Source: Galeopsis tetrahit
Lineage: Eukaryota > Streptophyta > Magnoliopsida > Lamiales > Lamiaceae
Assembly (NCBI GenBank): GCA_963675135.1
Contig: OY776125.1
Coordinates: 24,230,565 to 24,294,564, forward strand
Length of the DNA: 64,000 bases
Direction of reading: 5' to 3'
In this document: piece after piece, positions 1 through 10,014 of the stretch
How the letters are laid out: every line of letters starts with the position of its first letter
Numbering within the stretch: position 1 is the stretch's first letter
Translations under genes and position numbers: made by a program
The notes under the pieces: generated by a model
Told to the model about the DNA's origin: nothing
The model's input: only the letters and a program-made list of their open reading frames with translations
Databases searched by the model: none

Positions 1-60
1 AAAATATATTCCGTCGGCATATTGGCGGTTTTTTTTTTTATTAATTAATTCAATTTTTTG

Positions 61-68
61 TATATATA
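61..68 (+). promoter_or_regulatory. TATA box of the GRF gene
   Basis: TATATATA lies about 58 bp upstream of the ATG at 126, which leaves a short 5' leader. It sits immediately inside the CACTA subterminal repeat, so the gene is probably driven by element-internal sequence. This is inferred from position and composition only. Confidence 0.4.
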
Positions 69-125
69 GCAACACAAAGCTCACACACACCATATTCGAT
101 TTTTTCTATTTTGCAAAGAAATATC

Positions 126-509
126 ATGTCTTCTTCATCTTCTATTCGATTTCAGCAAGGCCTTGTTTGTTATTGTGGAAAGGCATGTCGTACATATGCT
201 TCTAAACAACCTAGAAGTAAAGGGAGGATATTTCATAATTGTCCTGACTCCCAAAGTGATGGTAGTGGATGTGGTTTCTTTGTATGGGCTGATACTCTAC
301 AAAAGTGTGTTGTTGACAAGAATCAAGGATCTAATCAAAGTGACCAAGAAACTGAAGACATGAAGAAAATGACTCAAGAGATGAAGAAATTGGTTACAGA
401 GATCAAGAATTTGGCTGAAGAAATCAAGGATTTAATCAAAGTGAACAAAATCATTTTGATTGTGCTAGTTGTCATGGTTGCATCTACCACCTTCAAGTGG
501 TTTGGTTAA
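126..509 (+). CDS. GRF-type zinc finger protein with C-terminal membrane anchor
   Basis: 127-residue single-exon ORF. I prefer the ATG at 126 (MSSSSSIRF) to the upstream in-frame ATG at 111 because a Ser-rich start directly before the finger is usual in this family. Residues about 13-55 carry the zf-GRF pattern: CYCGKAC, then F-H-N-C, then a C-G-F-F-V-W-A-D block. Residues about 75-105 are a charged Lys/Glu heptad stretch, probably coiled coil. The last ~20 residues are hydrophobic (IILIVLVVMVA), a likely tail anchor. Small plant proteins with this layout are abundant and often lie in transposons; the finger is thought to bind nucleic acid in larger GRF proteins. Here it lies inside a CACTA element, opposite a TNP1-like gene. 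Its role in the element is unknown. The frame is open, so it may be expressed. Confidence 0.75.
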   Translation: MSSSSSIRFQQGLVCYCGKACRTYASKQPRSKGRIFHNCPDSQSDGSGCGFFVWADTLQKCVVDKNQGSNQSDQETEDMKKMTQEMKKLVTEIKNLAEEIKDLIKVNKIILIVLVVMVASTTFKWFG

Positions 510-626
510 ATATATGTATAATGCACTCTATATGAGGCTATTTTGTACTAAAATTCACTTCCACCTTCAAGTGGTTTAAATCTATCTAGAATGCACTCTA
601 AATGAGATTATTTTGTACTCAATGAA
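485..626 (+). repeat. Two-copy 3' repeat after the GRF gene
   Basis: The end of the GRF ORF and its 3' flank are repeated about 70 bp downstream. CACCTTCAAGTGGTTT occurs twice, each copy followed by similar text containing AATGCACTCTA and TATTTTGTACT. The second copy is non-coding, so this is a local duplication of the gene tail. Confidence 0.6.
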
Positions 627-724
627 ACAAATGAATGCACCCTATTTTCATCTATACACCAATAAACTACACAAATAAACTGCAATATATAGTTCAACAT
701 ATATTTCAACATAAAGATAAATAT

Positions 725-826
725 ATACATAAAGATAAATAAGTTCAACAGAAAAGTAAATAAGTTCAACAGAAAATTAAATAAGTTCAACAGAAAATTA
801 AATTAGTTCAACACAAAATTATATTG
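725..826 (+). repeat. Short tandem repeat, unit about 21-22 bp
   Basis: About four to five imperfect copies of a unit with core AAGTTCAACAGAAAATTAAA run up to the stop codon of the minus-strand TNP1-like gene. They therefore form its 3' flank. No function is evident. Confidence 0.6.
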
Positions 827-827
827 T

Positions 828-2396
828 TCAACCAGGATAGTTGCCAGTATAGTCGTTAAAAAATCGGTCCACCACATCCTCATTCAAGTTGACCTCGTCA
901 CCATCGGTCTGACCTGCATCTTGACCTGCAGCTTGATCTGGAGCTGGAGCTGGCGGTGCTTGCCCCATCGTCTGTTGATAGATGGCCTCGATCTGCTCAA
1001 CAGACATCCCCAACGTCCGACCCGCATTGGCACTCCAGAGGCGGAAGTAGTTCTCGAACGTTGCCATGACGTTCGGATCCGGGACGGCAGTGGAGGATAC
1101 GGACGGCTGCGATGCACTCCGGGCCGACCGACCACTTGGTGTCCTCACGGCGTTGCTCATCCCACCAAGGCCAAGGACCCTTCCCTTGGAGGTCGGGGCA
1201 ACGTCAAGGTAAAGCTGGTCCACGTCAACAACCGGAGGGGTACCGCTGCTTCCGGATTCAGCAATAGTCGTGGCTTGCGTCTCGGCCTCTTCAATCCTCT
1301 ATCGGACGCTCAACTACATAATTAAAAAATTAAAATTAATTTAATTATCTATATATATATAATGTAATTAATACATAAATTTAATTAAACTTACGTGGAG
1401 GTCAGTAGTGCGCCCGTAGGTGGACGTCTGTGTATCGGCATTAAACGGATGAAGAAGACTCATCCGATCCAAGTGAGTGTGTGGACGTCCAGTCTCCCGC
1501 TCCTATTACGTATCAAATAAACATATACAAATTAATTTAGATAACTAATATAAAATAATTAACTATAATTATTTAATTTTTAAAAATTAAATAAAACTTA
1601 CGAGAGCAAGTGATTGCTCGAGGACGGACCGAGCTCCCCCCCGATGCACTGCCATCCCGCCTCCAACGTCGGTTCTGCGGTTGGCCCGAGCTTTCTCACA
1701 CTTCTCTTGGTAAGTCGGGTCCAACCACTTCTCAACCAACGACTCCCACAGGTCAACACCATCCTCCTCCCCCAGAACAAGATTTTTATCTTCATCACGC
1801 CAGGCCGTTCTCCAGTCGTACATCATGTTCGTGTACCGATTAGAACAAACACCGTACCACTTATCGTAAATAGCGTCGTCCGAGTAGATCGCCGTATCCC
1901 AACGGGCCTTTTTCTATACAAATATTCAACATATTTATCAAATAATATGTATAATTAGTTATTTAATAAACTTTAATTATTGTAATTATATACCTGGAAC
2001 TCCTCGAAATATTCATCCTTTTTAGATTGTGGCACCATCAACCAAGTGATACAACCCTTGGAAATCTTACACGTCTTAAAGGATCGTGCGCAGATCCTGG
2101 ACACCTCATTACCGGGCACCAACCTGTAAAATTATTAACAAATTTATAAACTAACACATTATAAATAAATAAATAAGAAGATGTTAATCGTTATTGAATA
2201 CTGTTAAACATTAGAATTATTGACTTACCTTCCTGAACGATATCAATGGGTTGCCTTGGGTCTCGAACAGGATGCTGACGAGAAGAGGATGAGGAGGAGG
2301 AGCCGTCACAGGTACTGATTGACCCCAAGCCCTCCTTGCACGTGACCCAGATGGCCTACGTGAACCAGAACCCGGATTCGGTACTTGTTCACTCAT
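828..2396 (-). CDS. TNP1/Ptta-like CACTA accessory protein gene, five exons
   Basis: Exons inferred on the minus strand: 2229-2396 (ATG at 2396, MSEQVPNPGSG), 1994-2123, 1602-1913, 1395-1502 and 828-1298. The introns have GT-AG borders. Exons 2 to 5 join in one frame. They give the family hallmarks: LVPGNEVSR; a W-D-P-x-Y-x-x-K-C-x-x-A-x-x-N-R-R block followed by a GG-H-GG block; and a C-terminal DVAPTSKGRVLGLGG segment with an acidic tail. Members of this Ptta/En/Spm family resemble TNP1, which binds subterminal repeats, so the CCGTCGGCAT repeats are plausible targets (inference). The exon 1-2 junction does not keep frame with the consensus donor at 2228; a non-consensus donor further inside exon 1 would. 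The gene may therefore be decayed at its 5' end. A further 5' exon at about 3420-3530, ending in an acidic stretch before a GT donor, is possible. Confidence 0.68.
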
Positions 2397-2427
2397 CTGT
2401 TTCAATCAATAAAAAATACATAATTTT

Positions 2428-3123
2428 ACTAATTATCAATTTAATGAACATATTGCTAATTTAAAATTTTTACAAATATAGCATATTCCTAATTTAATCA
2501 ATTACTAATTTAATCAACATATTCCTAATTTAAATCAAAACAATATATATATAACCTAATTACAACGTGATACCACCGTCGAACCATCTAATTAACTAAT
2601 AATTTAAACAATTGATTGAAACATGCATCACCTAAATTAAAAATATTTCTAAATTAACATATTCCTAAATTAACAAATCTAAACATAATTAAAAAAATAC
2701 TTTTCTAATTGGAGTTTTCTAATTATCAATTTAATGAACATATTCCTAATTTAAATTTTTTACTAATATAGCATATTCCTAATTTAATTAATCAACACAT
2801 TTCTAATTTAATCAACAATAACCTAATTTAATTATTATTTTTCTAATTATTATTTTTCTACCTAACTTAATCAATAATAAAAAATTGAACATATATATTC
2901 CTAAATTAACAAACCTAAAACTAATTAGAATAATAATTTTCTAATTGGGTCAATAATTATCAATTTAATGAACATATTCCTAATTTAAAATTTTTACTAA
3001 TATAGCGTATTCCTAATTTAATCAACATATTCCTAATTACAACGTGATCCAACGGTCGAACCACTATATCTAAACTAATTTAAACAATTGATTGAAACAT
3101 GCACTACCTACATTAAAAATATT
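2428..3123. repeat. Internal duplication in the TNP1-like gene's upstream intron/leader
   Basis: A block holding TTTAATGAACATATTCCTAA and then TACAACGTGAT with ACAATTGATTGAAACATGCA occurs twice, with the TACAACGTGAT copies at 2561 and 3038. That is an offset of about 477 bp. A third partial copy of the first half lies near 2740. The 2405-3400 interval is otherwise AT-rich and has no supported ORF. Confidence 0.6.
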
Positions 3124-3542
3124 ATATATCAAAATTACACCATTAAATTAAACTAGTAATTAACTATATAACAATTAATTAATGTATACATATAACAATT
3201 AAGTAGTAAATTAACCTTAAAAAACAACTCTATCAAAATTATTCTTAATCAACAAATTAAATTAACTAACATACGTACTAACATGATCATAATATTTTAA
3301 CAACTAACTAAATCAATATAACATGCAAATCAACATTAAATTATTCATATTTACATATATTCATGCATAAACATATATAAGTATTAAAACTAAGTAATAG
3401 AACTAATTAAGAAAACGTACCGTATCAATGTAATCGGAGAAATTTACTTCAATAGCCTCGTCCTCGTCTTCGTCTTCCCCACCGAATCCTCGCTCACGCA
3501 CTCCCCTTTTTTTTTTTTGCCAAACGCATTCTGATATCAGGC

Positions 3543-3550
3543 CCTTATAT
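3543..3550 (-). promoter_or_regulatory. Possible TATA box of the TNP1-like transcript
   Basis: On the minus strand a TTATATAAGGG-type motif lies about 20-30 bp before the possible 5' exon and just inside the subterminal repeat array. Position is the only support. Confidence 0.3.
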
Positions 3551-3565
3551 AAAAAAAAAATTATG

Positions 3566-3914
3566 AATGCCGACGGATATTCCGTCGGCATTTCCCTCGC
3601 TAACCGTCCACTATTAATGGTAACCGTTACCTTTTTGGAAAACGAGGCGGTGCGGATTCAACGTGTCAGATGCCGACGGATTATCCGTCGGCATTTCCGT
3701 CGGCATACGTTTTTCAAAATATCCGTCGGCATTTTCCCTCGGTAAATGCCGACGGAACGAAAATCCGTCAGCATTTACCGAGGAACGGAAATCCGTCAGC
3801 ATTGATGTTGACTTTCCAATCCGTCGGCATTCCGTCAGCATATCCGTCGGCAATGCCGACGGACTATAATCCGTCGGCATTTGTCCGTCCCTATGGCGCG
3901 CGTTTTTTGTAGTG
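3566..3914. repeat. CACTA subterminal repeat array
   Basis: More than ten copies of CCGTCGGCAT or its complement ATGCCGACGG, some with G to A changes (CCGTCAGCAT), lie in direct and inverted orientation, ending at the CACTACAAAAAA terminus. Several adjacent copies form short palindromes. In En/Spm such arrays are binding sites for the TNP1-type protein. Confidence 0.85.
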
Positions 3915-5267
3915 TCCACATCATCAACCACATTAAAATTTTTTGTCGAATTCCCCCAAATTTCATATGGCATGTTTTGGTGTCGATCTCCGGTGTAATT
4001 TGGATGTAAATTAACCAATTTATGAAGTTTTGAGACGTAAATTAAACATTTAACTATTTTGAGACCTTTTTCAAAAAAGGTAAAATATGGGACATGAAAC
4101 ATTTTTTTGTCAAATCTTATATATTACTCATATTTTTTTTTTTACATAACATAATAATCGATCAATGGCCGTAAACTGATTGCGTTGAAACGCAATTGAC
4201 GGGCACTATTTTTGGTTGAGTATCAATTAACACGATTAATAACAAAAGTTAAGTTTTAATATTTGATAAACACTTCAAGAATTGTGGTTCTATAACTAAT
4301 AGTATATATAGCGTCTTATATAATCTATATATTACTCAAAAACATTATCAATATTTCAAGTCTAAAAATTAGGTTCATAGAAAATGACATACGAGACACT
4401 AGAGAAAATGTAATGGAATCAAATCTCCCATAAATCTTGGATAGTTGACTTTGCCATCACCAATATGGAAGTTGACTTTGTGAAGGTAATAATTATATAT
4501 ATTACTCCTATTATTGAGTACAACAACCGGGGCATGATTTAAGCAATAATTCAATATTAATAAAATATTAAGTTATATGTTTAATTATATTGTTATAATC
4601 TAGCTAGCCATGTCAAACACATGCCGCCATTAATTTCATATAAAGAAAATGGAACAAAGTCTCCATCTAGCGATCATCAAATCCAATCCTTTGATTATCT
4701 TCACTATTACACTACCCAAACATGCCTGCTTCCTAGCTACCTATATTATAATTTGAATAGTTTAATACTCTTTCCATCACACAAAAATTTTCATACTTTT
4801 CTTCTTTATTTAACCCACACAAATTTACAAACCCAAAACATGCATTATCGATATTGCTCCGATAACATTATCGATATTTCAAGTTTGAAATTAAATTCAT
4901 GAACAAGGACACCCGAAACACTAGAGATCGAAAATGTAATGGGATATCAATCTAACAATCTTGAACAGGTGACTTTTTCATTACCAATAAGTTTGGTGAT
5001 CATCAATTATGGATTATCTTAATATTGCAACTTAATCATATTCTCCATGACAGTTGACTTACACGCCAGTATGTCTTAATTATTGCATGATCTATTCATA
5101 CTTGTATTTCATGAAAATGAGATGGAACTAAATCCATCCATGTTTATTTAGTACATTACACACAATTTTTTTTTTTAAATTATGCATATTAGACTTACTT
5201 TTCAAAAGTAAAATTTATAAAACAAGAATTAATCTCCACCCATGATTTATTTTTCCAAGCAATCTTC
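3915..5267. other. Spacer with copies of a dispersed repeat
   Basis: AT-rich and without a supported gene. The parts around 4420-4760 and 4920-5130 resemble the sequence at 15500-15950, 17551-17790, 23327-23534 and (inverted) 51640-52210. Shared phrases include GGAATCAAATCTCC, GATCATCAAATC, TTACACTACCCAAACATGC and CACCAATA. The ORF at 4621-4902 has no recognisable protein features and overlaps this repeat, so it is not called. Confidence 0.55.
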
Positions 5268-5452
5268 TATAGAGAATATAGAAAATATAATTTCTTGATT
5301 AGTTGTAAAGGAGATTTACAATGGGTATTTATACAAGAGATAATTAGGTCTAACCTAACCCTAATGTGCTTTATAGGAGAGCCCATAGGAAACTAAGATG
5401 GGCCTATACAATAAATAAGAATGAGAGTGTATTTACTAATATAGGTCCAATA
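5268..5452 (-). repeat. 3' LTR of copia copy 1
   Basis: 185 bp. It differs from the LTR at 9830-10014 at only two positions by eye (one G/T and one C/T). The inner edge is separated from the gag-pol stop codon by only the GAGGGCG polypurine tract. Confidence 0.93.
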
Positions 5453-5459
5453 CGCCCTC

Positions 5460-8400
5460 TCAAGATGGAGTACCATAGGATAGTCCAATCTTGGACATAA
5501 GGAGCTGAAGGCGAGCACCGGAGAGGGGTTTGGTGAGGGCATCGGCAAGTTGGTCGGCAGTGGAGACGTGCGAGATGCGGAGCCGAGCAGTTTTGACTAG
5601 GTCACGAACAAAGTGGAAGTCGATGGCAATGTGTTTCATTCGTGAGTGAAACACAGGGTTTGAGCATAAGTAGGTAGCCCCAATGTTGTCACAGTAGATG
5701 ACTGGCACCGGAGAAATGGGAAAGTGTAGTTCTTTGAGTAAGGATGTTAGCCATTGTACTTCAGAGGCCGCTGAGGCAATGGCTCTGTATTCGGCCTCAG
5801 TTGATGAGCGAGCAACAGACTTCTGCTTTTTGGACGACCATGAGATAGGATTGGCCCCCAAAAAGACGACATAAGCACTTGTGGAAGTGCGATCATCATG
5901 GTTGCCTGCCCAGTCAGCATCCGTGAAGCAGTGGAGCGAGGAGGATGAGGATGGGGTAATGTTGATTCCAACATCCCTTGTACCATTGAGGTAGCGTAGT
6001 AGACGCTTGACGGCATTCCAGTGAGTGATGGTAGGTGCATGCATGAACTGAGATAGCTTATGGACGGCAAAGGCGATGTCAGGTCTGGTGAGCTGGAGAT
6101 ACTGAAGGCTGCCGAGCACTTGACGATACTGGGTGGAGTCAGTGGGAGAGGTGCCATCCGAGAGTGTGAGGCGAGCAGAGGTGGATAGTGGAGTTTGGAC
6201 TGGTTTGGAGTCGATCATGTTGTATCGGGCGAGCAGATCGGTGACGTATTTGCGTTGGGAGAATAGGCATGAAGTTTTAGAGCGAAGGACTTCTACTCCC
6301 AAGAAATAGGATAGAGGACCAAGGTCCTTGACAGAGAATTTGGCACTGAGGTCGGCAGCCACCCGGGCGAGCATGGGCAAGGAGTTGCCCGTCAGTATGA
6401 GGTCGTCGACATAAACAAGGAAGTAGGCGACCACCCCATTGTTGTTGTAGACGAACAGAGATTCATCAGAGTGAGTGGGGTTGAATCCAATTTCTACGAG
6501 AAATGAGCGAAGAGCATAGTACCATGTGCGAGGAGCCTGCTTTAAGCCATAGATGGATTTGCAAAGTTTACAGACATAAGTGGGAAAGGTCTTGTCTTTG
6601 AAGCCCGGAGGTTGAGCCATGAAGACTGTGTCTGAGAGCTCTCCATGGAGGAAAGCGTTGTTGACATCAAATTGGCGAAGAGGCCAGTTGTTGGTAACCG
6701 CAATGCTGAGGACTGTTCGCACAGTGGCGGGCTTGACCACGGGGCTAAATGTTTCAGTGAAGTCAACACCTGGTCGCTGATGAAAGCCTTTGGCGACCAG
6801 ACGAGCCTTGTATTTATCCAAGGTGCCATCTGGTTTTCGCTTAATACGAAAGACCCACTTGGAGCCGACCACATTCTGAGATGTAGTGGGTGGAACCAAG
6901 TCCCAAGTGCCATTCTGAAGAAGGGCATCAAATTCAGCCGACATGGCTGCTCGCCAATTTTCGTTCTTGAGTGCCTGGGAGACACAGCTTGGTTCAATGT
7001 CAGAAGCAACAATGGAAGTAAGTCCGTACCTTGGATTTGGTTTGAACACTTGATTTTGAGCTCGAGTGACCATGCGAGATGCAGGAGGTCGTGGGGGAGC
7101 ATTGGTCGGCACAGGGATGTCAGGTGCGACTGTGGTCGGCTGAGGTGTGGTTGGCTGGTCGACCAGTGGGGAAGGATGGGAAATGGTAGTGGTCAGCCCT
7201 GGGTTGGGGGCGAGGATGTTTGTGGCAGGGTTGGGAAGTGGAGGTGCCATAAGGATGGGCGAGGAGTTGGAATCAGTAGGTGGCGAGGAGTGTGAGGTCA
7301 CCAAAGGAGATGGGTGATGGGGAGGAGAGATGGAGAAGGGAAACGTATGTTCAACAAATTGAACATGACGCGAGGTGTAGATTCGGTTTGTGGAGCGATC
7401 AAGACAGAGATAAGCGCTTTGTGTAGGTGAGTACCCAAGAAAGACACATGGAGTAGAGCGAGGATCAAGTTTGTGGGTGGTGTAAGGGCGAAGCAGAGGA
7501 TAGCAGAGGAAACCAAATACACGGAGTTTGGCCAGATTAGGAGGGCGAGCAGTGAGTTTTTCATGGGAGGAAACCATGTCAAGGTTAACTTTGGGAAGGC
7601 GGTTTATGGTGTAGGCTGCCGAGCAGACGGCATAGGGCCAATAAGTAAGTGGCATAGAAGCATGATGAAGGAGAGCAAGGGCTGTGTCGACCACATGGCG
7701 ATGGCGACGACGACGTTCAGACATGCCATTATGTTCGGGAGTGTGAGGTGGGGTGGTGAGGTGTGCAATGCCATGGGTCTGAAGAAAGGGGTGAAGAGCA
7801 ATGAACTCTCCCCCATTGTCTGAGTAAAAGGTTTTGATTGTGTTTTGATAGTTGTTTTCAACAAGGGTTTTGAAAGTGGTAAATGTGGGGAGAACATCAG
7901 ATTTTCGTTTTAGAGGGTAAACCCATATGTACTTGCTGAAGTGATCAACAAATAACACATAGTATTTGAAATTTTCAGGGGACAAGACAGGCGACGACCA
8001 AACATCAGAAAAGATAACATCAAGTGGTTTAGTAGATATAATGCTTGAATCATGAAAAGGTAGTTTGTGACTTTTGATACATGAGCAAGAATTACAATTG
8101 AAGTGTTTGGAAGGTACACTGGATAAACTAAGCTTAGAGAGGGTGTGAGCAAGGATTTTTGTTGATGGGTGGCCAAGGCGAGCATGCCAGGTGGTCGTTG
8201 TGGGGTGCTGAGTGGTGAAGGCTTGCGGGAAGTTGGTGGACATGTGTGCCGGCCAGACATACAAGTTATTGATACGACTCCCAACGAGGAGAATGCTCCC
8301 CGAGTGACCATCCCGCACCTGAAAGGAAGAACGATTAAAAACAACGTTAACATTATTGTCACGACATAGACTGGAGACAGAGATTAAGTTTTTCGAGATG

Positions 8401-9560
8401 TGTGGGACGACTAAGACATTCGAAAAACTGAGAGACTTAAGGTGAGGAAAATGCATAGAGCCAGTGTGGGATATGCGTAAACCTTTACCATCACCAATTT
8501 CAACATTGTCAGATCCATCAAATGGTGAGTGGAGAGAGAGGTTGGCGAGGTCGTTGGTGATGTGATGCGAAGCACCCGAGTCAAGAATCCAGTGATCGGC
8601 AGGATGCGCCGAGGAGGCTGAGTGAGCTGAGTATGCCGGGCGAGCAGTTGTCCGATTGAGACGAGAGGGTGGTGGGTACTGACCATGTGGGCGGCGAGGA
8701 CCAGGAGAAGGAGCAGTGGTCGAGGGTGATGAAGGAATCTCAGGACAGGAGCGAGTAGTGTGACCCGGTGTTCGGCAATATTGGCAGGTGCCAAGATAGG
8801 GCCTTTGCGAGGACTGGCGAGGACGAGTGTCAGTAGTTTTAGACCTCGAGTCTGGTCGCGTGGAGCGATGAAGAGGTTTACTGGCAGTAAGTGCAGATGC
8901 AGGTATTAAGGCCGAGGATGGTCGCGAGGCAATTTGAACCTCGGCACTGAGGAGCTTGTCGCAGAGCTCGGCAAATGAGATGGGCTGTTCGCGAGCTTGG
9001 ATGGCATTTGCGATGTCATTGTAAGACTCATCAAGGCCAGTTAGGACTTGGAGGGTGACGTCCTCGGCATCAGAAGTAATGCCGAGGAGAGCAAGTTCGT
9101 CGACTACAGAGCGAATTTCCATAAGGAAGTCAGAGATTGGGCGAGCACCTTTGGTCAGAGAGCGAAACTTGGTTTTGAGGGCAAGAATGCGGCCTCTGGA
9201 GGGTTTTCCATACATGCTTTCAAGCATCGACCAGGCTTCGCAGGAGTTTTTGGTCGATGCCACAAAGGGAATAAGTTCTGGAGACATAGATCCAACCATG
9301 GCTGAGAAAATAAGGTTGTCCTGACATACCCACAACTCGTGTGCAGGATTTGGAATGGTGGTGGTGGCGTCGCCATCAGCTGGGATTGTGGAAGGTGGGC
9401 ATGGATGTGTGCCCAAGACATAGCCAAAGAGGTTGTGTCCAGTGAGAAGAAGACGAAGCTGGAATGACCAAGCACCATAGTTGGTGGAGGTAAGCTTCAA
9501 GGACATATTTGCGAGTCCTTTAAAGGTGATTGGTGCCGGCGACTGAGATGAAGCAGCCAT
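5460..9560 (-). CDS. copia gag-pol polyprotein (1366 residues)
   Basis: One open frame from ATG 9560 (MAASSQSPAPITFKG). Gag (UBN2-like) covers residues ~15-245. A zinc knuckle, C-x2-C-x4-H-x4-C (CQYCRTPGHTTRSC), lies at 259-272. The aspartic protease motif is DSGA at ~327-330. The integrase has a pre-integrase H-x-C zinc region (~430-500) and a core with DVWSS, SDNGGEF and the Glu helix around PEHNGMSER. RT (~870-1120) has YVDD, and RNase H (~1190-1340) has TDADW, SSTEAEYRA and YCDN. All catalytic motifs seen are present, so the protein may be functional. Copy 2 (18232-22316) is the closest relative. One oddity is RRRRHRH after the integrase Glu region, where copy 2 has RRHRH; a CGN codon run has expanded. 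Confidence 0.95.
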   Translation of the reverse strand: MAASSQSPAPITFKGLANMSLKLTSTNYGAWSFQLRLLLTGHNLFGYVLGTHPCPPSTIPADGDATTTIPNPAHELWVCQDNLIFSAMVGSMSPELIPFVASTKNSCEAWSMLESMYGKPSRGRILALKTKFRSLTKGARPISDFLMEIRSVVDELALLGITSDAEDVTLQVLTGLDESYNDIANAIQAREQPISFAELCDKLLSAEVQIASRPSSALIPASALTASKPLHRSTRPDSRSKTTDTRPRQSSQRPYLGTCQYCRTPGHTTRSCPEIPSSPSTTAPSPGPRRPHGQYPPPSRLNRTTARPAYSAHSASSAHPADHWILDSGASHHITNDLANLSLHSPFDGSDNVEIGDGKGLRISHTGSMHFPHLKSLSFSNVLVVPHISKNLISVSSLCRDNNVNVVFNRSSFQVRDGHSGSILLVGSRINNLYVWPAHMSTNFPQAFTTQHPTTTTWHARLGHPSTKILAHTLSKLSLSSVPSKHFNCNSCSCIKSHKLPFHDSSIISTKPLDVIFSDVWSSPVLSPENFKYYVLFVDHFSKYIWVYPLKRKSDVLPTFTTFKTLVENNYQNTIKTFYSDNGGEFIALHPFLQTHGIAHLTTPPHTPEHNGMSERRRRHRHVVDTALALLHHASMPLTYWPYAVCSAAYTINRLPKVNLDMVSSHEKLTARPPNLAKLRVFGFLCYPLLRPYTTHKLDPRSTPCVFLGYSPTQSAYLCLDRSTNRIYTSRHVQFVEHTFPFSISPPHHPSPLVTSHSSPPTDSNSSPILMAPPLPNPATNILAPNPGLTTTISHPSPLVDQPTTPQPTTVAPDIPVPTNAPPRPPASRMVTRAQNQVFKPNPRYGLTSIVASDIEPSCVSQALKNENWRAAMSAEFDALLQNGTWDLVPPTTSQNVVGSKWVFRIKRKPDGTLDKYKARLVAKGFHQRPGVDFTETFSPVVKPATVRTVLSIAVTNNWPLRQFDVNNAFLHGELSDTVFMAQPPGFKDKTFPTYVCKLCKSIYGLKQAPRTWYYALRSFLVEIGFNPTHSDESLFVYNNNGVVAYFLVYVDDLILTGNSLPMLARVAADLSAKFSVKDLGPLSYFLGVEVLRSKTSCLFSQRKYVTDLLARYNMIDSKPVQTPLSTSARLTLSDGTSPTDSTQYRQVLGSLQYLQLTRPDIAFAVHKLSQFMHAPTITHWNAVKRLLRYLNGTRDVGINITPSSSSSLHCFTDADWAGNHDDRTSTSAYVVFLGANPISWSSKKQKSVARSSTEAEYRAIASAASEVQWLTSLLKELHFPISPVPVIYCDNIGATYLCSNPVFHSRMKHIAIDFHFVRDLVKTARLRISHVSTADQLADALTKPLSGARLQLLMSKIGLSYGTPS

Positions 9561-9829
9561 TGGATTGAGTAGAGCAGCGGAGAGAGGAGAGGAGCAGCAG
9601 CAATGAGCTGGGCGTCTTAAGACGGGCGGCGGCGGCAGCGCTTCAGAGGCGAAGGCGGCGGCGGCTGGGTACGATGCGGCGGCGCTTCAACGACGAAGGC
9701 AGTAGCAGCAGCTAGGGTTTTAGTGGCAGCAGCGGCGGCGTGAGTGGGAAGCGGCGGCGGCGACTATGGTTTGTAGCGGCGGCGGCTAGGGTTTGGATCA
9801 GGCGTGAGCCAAATGACTCTCTGATACCA
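9561..9829 (-). promoter_or_regulatory. 5' leader and primer binding site of copia copy 1
   Basis: The leader between the 5' LTR and gag begins with TGGTATCAGAGAGTC (minus strand, 9829-9815), complementary to the 3' end of initiator tRNA-Met except near its end. The rest is rich in GCCGCC triplets, in contrast to the AT-rich surroundings. The triplet-rich leader is shared with copy 2. Confidence 0.8.
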
Positions 9830-10014
9830 TATAGAGAATATAGAAAATATAATTTCTTGATTAGTTGTAAAGGAGATTTACAATGGGTATTTATACAAGA
9901 GATAATTAGGTCTAACCTAACCCTAATGGGCTTTATAGGAGAGTCCATAGGAAACTAAGATGGGCCTATACAATAAATAAGAATGAGAGTGTATTTACTA
10001 ATATAGGTCCAATA
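9830..10014 (-). repeat. 5' LTR of copia copy 1
   Basis: 185 bp, TATTGGACC at its start and CTCTATA at its end (minus strand). On the minus strand TATAAATACCC forms a TATA box inside the LTR, and the primer site follows immediately. Confidence 0.93.

Larger units (their letters stand above)
1..3914. mobile_element. CACTA (En/Spm) transposon, right-hand part
   Basis: The right end reads inward as CACTACAAAAAACGCG, the classical CACTA terminus, with TCC (3915-3917) as the presumed 3-bp target duplication. Many copies of CCGTCGGCAT in both orientations lie inside this end, and one copy lies at 11-22, so the left end is probably just upstream of the window. Cargo is a GRF zinc-finger gene (+) and a TNP1-like gene (-), which converge. 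No TNPD/DDE-type CACTA transposase was seen, so the element looks non-autonomous unless that gene lies upstream. The left boundary is not visible. Confidence 0.82.
5268..10014 (-). mobile_element. Ty1/copia LTR retrotransposon, copy 1, intact
   Basis: The full element lies on the minus strand: 5' LTR at 9830-10014, Met-tRNA primer site at about 9815-9829, one gag-pol ORF (9560-5460), polypurine tract GAGGGCG between 5453 and 5459, and 3' LTR at 5268-5452. The two 185-bp LTRs differ at two positions by eye, so insertion is recent. LTR termini are TATTGGACC and CTCTATA, i.e. TA...TA rather than TG...CA. Flanks TCTTC and TCGTC are an imperfect 5-bp target duplication. Domain order protease, integrase, RT, RNase H marks it as copia; RT wording is Ale/Retrofit-like (judgement from memory). 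Confidence 0.95.

Noticed and set aside
4621..4902. 93-codon + strand ORF
   Set aside because: Low-complexity Ser/Leu/Tyr-rich translation within the dispersed repeat; no homologous pattern, no splice context.
6645..7295. 216-codon ORF opposite copia copy 1
   Set aside because: Antisense shadow of the RT/linker region; the sense frame carries all conserved motifs.
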